Assembly: GCF_030247195.1 (NCBI RefSeq)
Contig: NC_080672.1
Span: 2,976,001 to 3,040,000, forward strand
DNA length: 64,000 nucleotides
From: Topomyia yanbarensis
Taxonomy: Eukaryota > Arthropoda > Insecta > Diptera > Culicidae
Direction: 5' to 3'
Shown: positions 11,290-21,039 of the stretch, piece by piece
Layout of the letters: each line of letters begins with the position of its first letter
Position numbering within the stretch: position 1 is the stretch's first letter
Notes under the pieces: generated by a model
Seen by the model: the letters and a program-made list of their open reading frames with translations, nothing else
Database searches by the model: none
Told to the model about the DNA's origin: nothing
Program-made: the position numbers and the translations under genes

Positions 11290-12077
11290 TAGACTGGTTC
11301 AATTTTTGACTTTTGGCTACACCAAGCTCTACTGATTCCTTTTATGGCCCTTAGTAATTATGCAAATTTTGGTACCGATCGGTTGTGTCTACGGACCCTC
11401 CAAAAATTTCAAAGTTCATATGGAAGTTTGTATGGAAAATCGGTTAACATTTAAAATAAATTCTTAAAAAATCACCTTATCACTCAATTAATCAGAACAC
11501 TACATATTTCTAAAGGTATTCTTCTACTGAACACATTCGTGGAACATTAAAAGTTTATGAAAATTCGCTGAGAAAAGTTATTAACTAAAGACGCAGCATG
11601 ACTTCAAAACAAGTGGATTTTATTATTAATCATAGCAACCCTGATTGAATAGCTGTATCTGCCATACGCGAGCGATGGGTGGCAAGTCTAGTTTACACTG
11701 GTATAATGATGTAGCTATTCAAACAGGGTTGCTATGGTTACTAATAAAATCCACTTGTTTTGAAGTCATACTGCTTCTTTAGTTAATAACTTTTCTCAAC
11801 GAATTTTCATGAACTTGCAATGTTCCCCGAATGTGTTCAGTAGAAGAATACCTTTAGAAATATATAGTGTTCTGATTAATTGAATGATAAGGTGATTTTT
11901 TAAGAATTTATTTTCAATGTTAACCGATTTTCCATACAAACTTCCATATGAACTTTGAAATTTTTGGAGGGTCCGTAGACACAATCAATCGGTACCAAAA
12001 TTTGCACAATTGCTAAGGGCCATGCAAGGAATCAGTAGAGCCTGGTGGAGCTAAAAGTCAAAAATTGAACCAGTCTA
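11290..12077. mobile_element. 788-bp foldback element, family U, copy 1 (intact)
   Basis: Two arms of about 370 bp are inverted around a loop of roughly 55 bp (11655-11712). The ends are TAGACTGGTTCAATTTTTGA and its complement. The flanks carry an 8-bp target-site duplication, CCGCACAC, at 11282-11289 and 12078-12085. Arm landmarks are GTGTCTACGGACCCTCC and CAAAACAAGTGGATTTTATT. There is no open reading frame of note. Partial copies lie at 53329-53697 and 62112-62730. The 8-bp duplication suits a hAT-type mobiliser, but the terminal sequence is not the usual CAG type. Confidence 0.88.
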
Positions 12078-12678
12078 CCGCACACTCAGGTGATTCGCAA
12101 CAAAGGGTTAAGGTGCCGGGAAACTCTAAGCTTGCTCATATGACCCTATTCCACGCTTTTCTAAACTTTCTTCCTTCAACTCCTTGCTGCAACTGCGATT
12201 TCTAGATACGTCATTGAGTTGACATCTTGGATAATCCAGTCGAAATACCGAAATTCTACTTCAGCTATCCGCTGTGGACAGTGTCTATTTTGAAAACGGG
12301 CGCTCTTGGATTCTCTCCTTCCCTGTCACCGTACGACCAAATATAACATCGGAGTTAGCGAGGAGATATGACAGAATTTCATTTTTCCAATCCGAGAATT
12401 TTTAAATTGAACATCCGGAAATCGGGAATTTAAAATTTGGAAAACAAGAATTTTTGGAATTATGACATCCCAAACCGGCCCAAACCAGAATATATACAAT
12501 TGAAAGCCCCGACCGGAATCCGAGGTATATTATATAATGAATCACGATCCAAACTCTCGATGATTCTGAATTTAAGGAGACCTCTGGTGTAGTGGGCAAA
12601 AAAATCGATTTCTTTTTTTATCCGCTTAATTGATTGTGTTGAACCTCTAGAATAGTTTCCCGCGATCTCGGTGGCAAC

Positions 12679-13079
12679 CAGAGTTAAAAATAATCGAAGC
12701 TCTTTGTTGACGGCCTGAACCTGATGCGACTCGCGGTGAATAGAAAAAATATTCATTCAAATATCCACGTTATTCATTCAGTTGAATATCGTACAATATA
12801 TTCATTTAGCTATTTATCTAGGAAAATGTTTTCAAACGCCGGTAAAGCATTATGAAACAACAATCATCATCGCTTACATTGTGCCATGGCCTACTTTGAT
12901 GTGTTTGATTCGTTGCTGCACGGGCGCTTCGTGTAATAATCGGAGACGAATGAAAATCTGCATGGATGAATGGGCGGTTTGTTCGTTTGACGTTTTCAGC
13001 TGCGTCACTGAATATTGAGAATGAATGCGGCTGAATATGATAAATTTTCATTCAATGAATTTGAATATTTTTAACTCTG
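12679..13079. mobile_element. hAT-like non-autonomous element (401 bp)
   Basis: The terminal inverted repeat is CAGAGTTAAAAATA, and the flanks carry a perfect 8-bp duplication GTGGCAAC at 12671-12678 and 13080-13087. Both properties are diagnostic of the hAT superfamily. The interior contains ATTCATTCA and GAATATT words and no transposase. It sits inside MITE family Z. Confidence 0.88.
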
Positions 13080-13584
13080 GTGGCAACGCTGAACTTCTGC
13101 TGTTTTAAACAGCCATGCATTTCTCGCGCGTATTTGCAAAAAACTGACAGCGATAAAAATACAGTGTAAACAATACAGTCTAAACTACTTCTACCCTAGA
13201 TAAAATACCCAATGGGTTATTTTCTACAGCGTTTTCTTCGTGATGGAATTTAATGTGGGACACCCTTTAATAGCGTTTTTGTCGAAACCGCGTTTATCAA
13301 ATTGGCGAACACGATAACTCAAAAACTAATCAACGATTTGACTTGATAGCCTGTCGATTAACCACAGAACACTGAATAAAAAATCTCCCTATTCTTTTGA
13401 AGAAAAATGAGAATTTTACAGTAAAATATGAGATTTTTCGGTTTTGATGAAGCCATCTTCCAAAACTCAAATTTTGTTCGATTTTTGTTGGTTCATTGAG
13501 TATCCACAATTCAAAGCTTTACAAATCTTATTGACACAGGAGTGTCAGACAATTTCTTCAAGAGTTATCGTGTTCGCCGCGGCG

Positions 13585-14029
13585 CACAGAGGAGTAACTA
13601 GAACAAATTCCTGGCCAATAACCAAAATATTTTTTTTTCGATTTTCTATTTCGTTATATTTTTTCTACATATTTAAAAGCCTACAGTATAACGTGGCAAA
13701 ATTAGGTACACCGAAATGCTGTAGTGCCAAATACTATGTTTGCCAAAATGTATCTCCATGAAAACATGCACAGGCGTCCCTTTTCTTCTCCCTTTTCAAC
13801 TGATCAACTGTTTGTGCAGCTGAAAAACAAATGTATTTACAATGATCAACTCGAAATTACTAGTATTCGAAAGGATAAAGAAAATTGACCTCTGCACTGG
13901 TAGGTGAATAGATGCCAAATTATTCAAAAAACTAGTTATTGTCTATTTTTAGTTCATTTAAGGCATTATAACAGTAATAGTAGCAGTAAATAATTTTGGC
14001 GAGGATTCGACCCAAGTTACTCCTTTGTG
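13585..14029. mobile_element. 445-bp inserted element with inverted ends
   Basis: It starts CACAGAGGAGTAACT and ends AGTTACTCCTTTGTG, a 15-bp imperfect inverted repeat. CGGCG is duplicated on each side (13580-13584 and 14030-14034). The uninterrupted homologous site near 34270 reads GCCGCGGCGCTCCTC, which confirms a clean insertion. There is no coding region. Confidence 0.78.
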
Positions 14030-14145
14030 CGGCGCTCCTCGACGTGGAAATGGTTGGACGTCTACTCTTGGAACGCTCGTAAGTGTTGCTCAACGTGACT
14101 GAAAACATTTTTTTTTCGTGCACAATGAATGTATAAATAAATCTT

Positions 14146-16415
14146 CAAGCATATTTGAGCAAACAACTGCTTTAAGATGGTTATTGCGTTACGCCTCGAT
14201 AGTAGTGCATCGAGGAGACCGAGAGGGCTTATGTGCCTTTTTAATGTTTTGTGTTATTTCATACTCTGCACCAGCCCAAACTAACAGTCAGCTAAGAGCC
14301 TGTGCACACTGGCGTGGCCGATTGGCGGGTCGCCGGTGACTTTTTCTGTGGGCTGTGTTTGCAGACATTGTTCAACAGCTTAACGGCTGTCTTTTTGAGC
14401 ACGGCTCGCAGTGGGAGTCAATGTGTGTCGATTTATCGGTCGACCTCGTCAACGTGCACAGGAGCATTAAAAAAATAACAGTTGAACCCTATTAGTTGTG
14501 TTGTGTTGTAATAATTGTAGTTTTTAGTACTAGTGTAAAATTTTTATGTGCTAGTCGTATGTCTATCTGTGTATGTGTTCGTCTGAGTATTTGTGACATA
14601 TGGGTCAGGGAATGGATGCAGAACTGGCTTATATGATAGAATAGTGGGTAATCCTTCTTGGGACCACTTTTTACCGGTGTTCAATTCGTGCATTCGAATC
14701 GATTCATTCGGATTGGATAAATGAAGGTACGATTAATTTACCGACGCACGTCAATCATCCATTCCCGGTCAGCATAGCATGAGAAACTTCTAACGGAATG
14801 CAATTGTTGTTAATGATAAATATATAACATTTTCTGGCATTTAGAAGATACCAAGTAGTTTTATTGCATGTTACATGTGTGTTGTTCAATTAATACTCAA
14901 TAACAATACTAACTCTTCTCCGTGGGCTTGGCGGTGGACTCCAGACTGCAAAATTTTATGCTTAGGGATTTGTAGCTTAGAGACCTTGGATTCTGTTGGT
15001 CCCTAGAATCTAATAGCAACACGGCGCGTGATTCATTTAGTGAATAGAAGCGAAGGAATACCCTGACGACTGGAAGATTGAATTATTTTTGCTATCTATT
15101 CAACTAGATCCAGACCGATGCAGTATCCTATAGTTGATGGTTCACATATAATCTAAATAAAATATCATTCAATTTGCACAATGCATTAAAACTTAAGACA
15201 ATTAGCCAAAGTACTCGAACCATACCAATTTAAACCCAAATCTAAAGTAAACATCATTCAATTGCACAAAGTATTGAATTTAAAATTTAAGTGAACTATC
15301 CAAAGTATTGGGATCATATCAAGTCAAATGTTCAAGATGTGCCTAGTAATTTTGAAGAACCATGAATGTAGTAAAAGTAATGAAGTAGAAGAAAAGAACT
15401 CCCGTTCTTTTTTTCTACTTCATTTGTCTGTTTTTGTTTTTCTTCTATTAGTTTGCTTTTCCACTACTCAGGTAAACCAAAAAAATCAGTCAATTTATAC
15501 GCTTCTACTTAATGTCTTCATTTTTTTTCTTTTAATTCGGCATGTTCTTTTTCCTTTTATCACTATATCTTAATTTAGATTCATTATAACACTCACTAAC
15601 ACAATCAATTGCATATTCTCTCATATACACTTATAATATCTCATTCAAAACGTACAAACGCCGCTAGCCTGCGCGATAACACAAACCGGGTCACAAATGC
15701 GAACGTGCAATTGTAATCATCCACACATACTCGCTATCTCGCCAATAACCCACCGCTCGCGCGATCATGAGTCGGTCGCGTTAGTATGTCCCTGCCTTCG
15801 TTCTTAACAGCCTAGATTCATGTCTTCAGTTGGAACAATAAAAAAATGAGGCTTATATTCATTAGACAACACATTCCATGAAAACGTGACAGGGAACTCT
15901 AGTGTTATGGGAGAATTATCTTCTAGTACCTGAACCGTACACTAAAAACTAAGCAAAAAACTCACGGTCAGCGCGATCATTCAAGAACACACGCGAATAT
16001 GCATATGGCCACAAAATAAAGTGGCATACGCGACAAACACGTGAACATACAAGCGCTTGAGCCTTTCGCGATTTTCCACGCACATCTACGGTCGCGGTCT
16101 CACAAAATTGATAAATTGGCATCACATAATCACAAAATACATTAGCTAGCAAACCTTATGGAGAAACATATTGTATTTATTTATGAACAGCTAACAGTAG
16201 TACTGTTCAATGCACTTTTTCATCACATTCTGCAGCGCAATTATTCGTCAAGTTTACATCAATCCATTAACCCTACCCCAACCCACACCCTGTTCCTCTC
16301 CCATGGCGTTTTGGTGGTCCGCATAGACTATTCTGCCATTACCCCTCCTATCATCGGCCTTGGCGCTCTCATTGCCCCACCAAACGCTGCAAAATGAAAT
16401 GAAAATGAAAATTAA
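14146..16415 (+). mobile_element. 2.27-kb retroelement-like insertion without RT
   Basis: A near-perfect 24-bp duplication flanks the segment (14122-14145 and 16416-16439; AATGAATGTATAA core). The right end carries an A-rich tail (GAAATGAAAATGAAAATT). A long variable duplication plus an A-rich 3' end point to target-primed reverse transcription, in plus orientation. The interior has no RT, endonuclease or gag pattern, so it may be a non-autonomous or 3'-UTR-only copy. A short reading frame, 16158-16397, ends just before the tail; I assign it no function. A small inverted repeat (CCTGTGCAC...GTGCACAGG) lies at 14298-14466. Confidence 0.65.
14298..14466. repeat. Short inverted-repeat segment, possible MITE
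   Basis: GAGCCTGTGCACACTGGC at the left is matched by the complement of GTCAACGTGCACAGGAGC at the right. The duplication is too short to settle, so this is tentative. Confidence 0.35.
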
Positions 16416-16534
16416 ACAATGAATGTATAATTAAATCTTAACATTACACAAAAGATCCATTATTTCTTGGCCTTCAAACTCGAACAACAAAATAACTTTC
16501 GGTTTGAGCACTTAACACCAGACGCTCCCCTTAA

Positions 16535-17285
16535 AAACTTAATCCTCTAACTTCTAGAAACCATTTCACAATTTATCCATAATTTTTTCAGAAATATTCG
16601 TAAATAAAATTGAAATGTGAACTCCATTCGCTGTGCGTCCATTTTATAAAAGCCTATGTCAAAGTGAAAAATTGGTGAGTGGCATGTGGCTCAACATAAA
16701 TTTCTTCATTTCTTCTATTGATCTTCAATTTCAAAAAACAACTTCCGCAAGATATTGCGAAGTGGACTGAATCAAATTAGCTTACAATTGTCTCCTCTTT
16801 TGATAGTCTTTCATTATGACATCCTCGCTTTGATTTACTGTAGCCTGGTTTCACGGATTCAAGCACCGACAGCGGCCTAAGAATCCTGTTCAAAATGAAA
16901 TAAGTAACCGAGTGCCATAAACAAGATATTTATAAAATATGTCGGTTGTCACGGTAAAGATGGACTTGTCCCTCTATACCAGAACACATGCTAGTGAACT
17001 CGGGTGATTCGTAGTTATGCCGCCTAAACACGACCCTCATTAGCAGAAGACAAAAGTTAAGCCCGTATGATATTAAACCTGTTCCAATCACATTTTACTT
17101 TCGAGTTCTGCGCGAATAAAACTTCGAATAAACTGAATAAATTATGCAAAATCAAGAAAACAAATTAAATTTTAAAATCAATGAAGTAAAAAAAATATAA
17201 AAAGTTATATATACGCGAACGGAGGTCTTAGTGGAATGTACGTAATGTTTCAAAGATTTTCTTCCATTTAATTCCACTATGTTTT
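16535..17285. other. AT-rich intronic sequence, nothing recognised
   Basis: No coding or repeat structure was identified. Confidence 0.4.
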
Positions 17286-17309
17286 TATAGTTAGATGCAC
17301 TTGCACTTC

Positions 17310-17372
17310 ACTATTTAACAGATACCGGTATTTCGATTACTACTTGTAATCTTCTTCAGTGTTTGTATCAGT
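17310..17372 (-). other. Penelope-type hammerhead-like palindrome
   Basis: The minus strand reads AACACTGAAGAAGATTAC, loop AAGTA, GTAATCGAAATACCGG. This resembles a hammerhead core (CUGAAGA, stem GATTAC/GTAATC, GAAA), but one extra A separates the core from the stem. Sequence of this type is known from Penelope-like elements, which fits the RT relic that follows. The orientation is opposite to that RT, so the piece may be an inverted fragment. Activity is doubtful. Confidence 0.4.
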
Positions 17373-17689
17373 CTATAGGAAATTACGGGATTGTAAAGTC
17401 GTTTTATCTAGGGAAGCGGGTAGGCTGTGGTCAGTGGGTACCTAGGTGCATGAAGCTGACCGTTTTTTTGCATGTAGGTAAAATTTCGAAGAGCCATGAA
17501 TATCCGTTACCTTGGTCTCGATTTAATAAGAAAGGAGACGAATGTTTGAAAATTTCCAGGCTTTCAGCTACGTCTAATTTCCAAGGATTAGAGACTTGAC
17601 GCTGAATTTTAATATCTTCTATAGTTATGTTTTTCTGAAAAAGCGTGTTCCGCTATCTTGGATTTGAAGTGGAATGGTAAATCTTTAGC

Positions 17690-18165
17690 AGATTCTCTAG
17701 AAGCTCTAGCAACATCCATAAAAATATCAATTTTACACATGAAGAAGAGAAAGATAACAATTTGCCCTTCTTGGATGTGCTTGTAAAAAGAGAGGGGGGT
17801 CCTTGACTTTCGAAATATATAGGAAACCTACAAATACTGAGAGAATTATACCAAATACTTCAAACCATTCACATCAGCATAAAATGGCCGCTTTTCACCA
17901 CATGGTCCATAGAATGCGTACTCTACCATTAGGGGAAGAAGCAAAAACTAAAGAAACTGAATCAGGTAAGCTCAACGGGTATCCAGAGCAAACCATCCAA
18001 TCAATAATTAATAAAAAATCTAGAATACTTCATAAGCAAAACCTCACAACCTTAACTCCAACAACTGAAAATTTGAAAAGGATAGCAGTAGATTTCAATC
18101 AGAATACAGCTTATCCACTTAGGAAAAAATTAAAAAAGTTTGGTGTTGAAAAAATAAAAAGTTAG
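17690..18165 (+). pseudogene. Penelope-like element RT fragment
   Basis: The plus strand reads EEEKDNNLPFLDVLVKREGG, shifts frame near 17805, and continues LTFEIYRKPTNTERIIPN, then NHSHQHKMAAFHHMVHRM. The FLDVLV block followed by Y-R-K-P-T-x-T and S-H-x-x-x-H-K is the C-terminal part of Penelope-like reverse transcriptases. The usual GIY-YIG endonuclease is absent. The frame ends at 18165 and AT-rich sequence follows. It is a dead fragment. Confidence 0.75.
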
Positions 18166-18374
18166 CTAATTCAAAAAATGTGTAGAATAATTAAAACCAA
18201 ATTAATAAAAAGAATAAATCAAATTAGTTCAACTCGTTAAATAGAAAATTAGACAATATTTAAAAACGTTATGAAATTAATAGAAAAAAAAAACAAATTT
18301 TCAAACTAAAAAAAAAATAAATGAATAAAAATAATTAAAATAAAAAGGACATAGAGAAGCACCCTTTCGTACAG

Positions 18375-18847
18375 GCCCTTGAAGCCTACCGCGATCAACT
18401 CTTGTCCATCTGCTGGGTTCCAGACCACAGCAGAATAAAAGGGAATGTTGACGCAAATCGATTGGCCTCCCTCGGTAGGCGGACATGCGCCCAACTCTCG
18501 GCTGAAACACCAACAACCGACATCATTCGAAAATTCAACGCAAGCATCCAAACCAAATTTCACCAACCCGACGTATGGATCGACCACAACAACCAGATAG
18601 AGCAGAAGATCCTCTTCCGGCTTCGCTTCGGCCACACCAGATTGACCCACGCGCATATGATAGCCAACAACCAGATTCCACGCGCCTGACCGACGATCAC
18701 ATACTGTGCAACTGTGAGGAACTCGAAAATCTACGACAACAATACAACATGCCGCGATCGATCAGAGACATCCTATCGAACGACCCTGCCCAGGAGCAAG
18801 CATTGCTATCCTTCATCAAGGATGCCGAACCACGCGACGGCATTTAA
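18375..18847 (+). pseudogene. Non-LTR retrotransposon RNase H / C-terminal domain
   Basis: The frame beginning near 18375 has CWVPDHSRIKGNVDANRLAS, the C-terminal motif of the RNase H domain with its conserved His, Gly-Asn and Asp. It is followed by KILFRLRFGHTRLTHAHMI. A frame shift near 18690 leads to DDHILCNCEELENLRQQYNM and a stop at 18847. The Cys-His block after RNase H is usual in I/Loa-type elements. The 5' part (endonuclease, RT) is gone. The remaining sequence to about 19080 is 3' UTR. Confidence 0.8.
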
Positions 18848-19079
18848 CGACGCGGCAAACCAGACGAAAACCGAACGAGGCCTTCCGCCAAACTCCGCCG
18901 AGTTGTGGGGGGATTTCCCGTAGCCCATCCAATAACCAACCATGCGCAAATATCACGATAGCATCTGACGGAACTCCGGAGAACACCTAGAAACAAGAAA
19001 CAACATAATCTCATTACAAATTTAAACCTTTTATCAGCGAATGACCAGCCGTCGTTAAAGCTGCAATAAACAACTAACT

Positions 19080-19745
19080 AGCTAAATAAAATAAATGAAA
19101 TGAATAAAATAAATAAAATATATAAAACGAATAAAATGAAAAATAAAAAAACGAATAAAATGAAAATTATAAATAAAAAGTTAAATGAAAAGATAAAATA
19201 AATAATATGGATAACATTAACACTATCAATAAAATTAATTGAATGAATAAAGTAAAAAAATGAAAAGAAATTTTTTTTAAAAAAACAGAATGTAAGAAGT
19301 AAACGATTAAAATGAAAATTGAAAGGTATTAAACTAGTTTTACAATTAATAGAATAAATTAATTATGTCAATAATAATTTAGAGAAATTATTAAAGTGTT
19401 TCAGTCATCCACTTTAATAATTTCTCTAGTAATAGTAAGATTATTGAAATGAAGAAAATGAATAAAATGTATGAACTGAAAAAAGAATAAAATGCATACA
19501 ATAAAAACAGTGAACAAAACAAATTAAATGAAATATATGATCAAAATGAATCCAAAGAATGAGACGAACAAAATAGATACAATGTACCCAAATGAAGAAA
19601 ATAAAAAAAAAAATGCTGAATATAAGAAATGATTTCAATGAAATGATCATATATTCAAAATCACCCAAATATTCAAAATGAATAAAATAAATGAATAAAC
19701 TGAAAAATGAATATATTGAATGAAATTAAAAAAATAATATTTAAA
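19080..19745 (+). repeat. Long degenerate (AATAAAATGAAT)n tail
   Basis: About 660 bases of A-rich low-complexity sequence composed of AATAAA, ATGAATAA and AAATGAA words follow directly on the RNase H element. It looks like a grossly expanded retrotransposon tail. A small dyad at 19380-19437 (AGAGAAATTATTAAAGTG against CACTTTAATAATTTCTCT) interrupts it. Confidence 0.6.
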
Positions 19746-19754
19746 CAAAATAAA

Positions 19755-20022
19755 TTCTATGCTATATTTCACCCTAAGGCGGAAAATTTGGTAAAAACCA
19801 AAATTTCTCACTAGGGTGAAAATTTGTTGGTAAAACCAGTCTTTGCACGAGGGCACAAATCCTTATTTCATACTCAGTTGTGTTTTGGCTTCGCCTCATC
19901 AGAAACCGACACTAATTTATTTTCGGGATGGATTAACGCCGGCTGGAACAAACAAATTTTTACCCTAGTGAGAAATTTTAGTTTTTACCAAATTTTCCTC
20001 CTTAGGGTGAAATATAGCATAG
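19755..20022. mobile_element. Foldback MITE with about 75-bp arms
   Basis: The left arm begins TATGCTATATTTCACCCTAA and continues GGAAAATTTGGTAAAAACC. The right arm ends with the complementary TTAGGGTGAAATATAGCATA. The loop includes the inverted, decayed hammerhead copy. A related sequence is present at 48400-48515 (CCCTAAGGAGAAATATTGGG; GGGCACAAATCCT). Confidence 0.7.
19876..19950 (-). ncRNA. Decayed hammerhead ribozyme copy
   Basis: The minus strand repeats the sequence of the ribozyme at 20157-20231: CCGGCGTTAA, TTAGTGTCGGTTT, CTGATGA and GGCGAAGCC are all present. However, the conserved G after stem II is replaced (AAAAC for GAAAC), and the region of the cleavage triplet has lost a base (TTGTTCC for TTGCGTC). 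It is probably inactive. Confidence 0.7.
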
Positions 20023-20156
20023 TGCTTTCGCATAGGCCTAGTAAGCCAAGACAAGTTTCGGCTTCACTGTGTTTCATCGGCATAAACAGAACTTCTGCTC
20101 GAACGTTTGATCAGTCGTTCGATTGAAACACAAAGTGTGTTTTAGTTTTAAGGGAT

Positions 20157-20231
20157 TTGCGTCAAGCCGGCGCTAATCTATTCCGACAATAAGTTAGTGT
20201 CGGTTTCTGATGAGGCGAAGCCGAAACGCAA
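20157..20231 (+). ncRNA. Complete type III hammerhead ribozyme
   Basis: Every element of a hammerhead can be paired by eye. Stem III is TTGCGT (20157-20162) with ACGCAA (20226-20231), 6 bp. The cleavage triplet is GTC, so cleavage would follow C20163. Stem I is AAGCCGGCGCTAA (20164-20176) with TTAGTGTCGGTTT (20194-20206), 13 bp including three G-U pairs, closed by a 17-nt loop. The core CTGATGA is at 20207-20213. Stem II is GGC/GCC with loop GAA (20214-20222). The conserved GAAA is at 20223-20226. Stem III is the open helix, making it type III. An A-rich run (TATAAAATAAATGAATAAAA) follows closely, as in the 3' end of a small retroelement. The structure is seen directly; self-cleavage is inferred. 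Confidence 0.85.
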
Positions 20232-20259
20232 CTGAGTATAAAATAAATGAATAAAACGA

Positions 20260-21035
20260 ATTATGCTAATTTGAAAAACCATTATTTCAAATTATAGAAT
20301 TGTTTGTAAAAAATTAAGTATACAATGCACTTCCTAGTGTTTTCATTCTTTTTTGTTTTCACCTTTTCATGTTCGTTCTTCTTTTCTTGACGGCGTTCAA
20401 GCTTATCTGTGGTGTTTCTACTTTATTGATAGGGTCTAACTGGTTATTCGGAAATCGGAATAGTAAATGATGGTTAGTGCTGCGACACTAATTTCATGTA
20501 TTATACGATATTTTGATACCTTCCAGCCATATGATAAATAAGAAAACTGGTAATTTTTGCACCGTGACCAGTATAAAATAAATTTTACAAAAGAAATCGA
20601 ATTTTCACTAGAATTTTGGGATTCAAAATTAAAGATCCTCCCGATGATGCCACGAGTATAATAGGATATAAATTATGGGAAATTTACTGTCTCGCTACTA
20701 GGTGGATTACTTGGTGATCTGTCTTCATATACCATCGAAGTTCTACCTCACGGCTGAACTCAATGCTTCATCCAAGGGGTAAACATATCAACTATGAAAA
20801 AAATTACTTTGAAGTGAACTTATACATTATTTTGTTTTGAAGTGAATTTACATATTAATTTTGAAAAAATAGTTCATTTCTTATTGAGTAAAGCCACAAA
20901 ATATCTTCGGAATCTTGTGGATGTGTTTTCATGCACCTATATTCGAAATCGGTTTAGTTTTACCCCTAAAACACCAGTAAGGTATTGAAAATGGGTAAGT
21001 GAAGAATAAAAATATAAAATGTTTAATATCTCCGC
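20260..21035. other. AT-rich intronic sequence, nothing recognised
   Basis: No coding signal was seen. Confidence 0.4.
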
Positions 21036-21039
21036 CGTT

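Larger units (their letters stand above)
12572..16534. mobile_element. TTAA-flanked MITE, family Z, copy 1 (split by three insertions)
   Basis: The left end is TTAA-GGAGACCTCTGGTGTAGTG. The right end is CACCAGACGCTCCCC-TTAA. The ends are inverted repeats of each other. The sequence between them matches the uninterrupted copy at 33702-34474 in order (GTGGGACACCCTTTAATAGC; GAGTTATCGTGTTCGCCGCG; GGTTGGACGTCTACTCTTGG; ATTACACAAAAGAT), but it is broken by insertions at 12679-13079, 13585-14029 and 14146-16415. This makes Z the oldest layer here. Confidence 0.8.
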
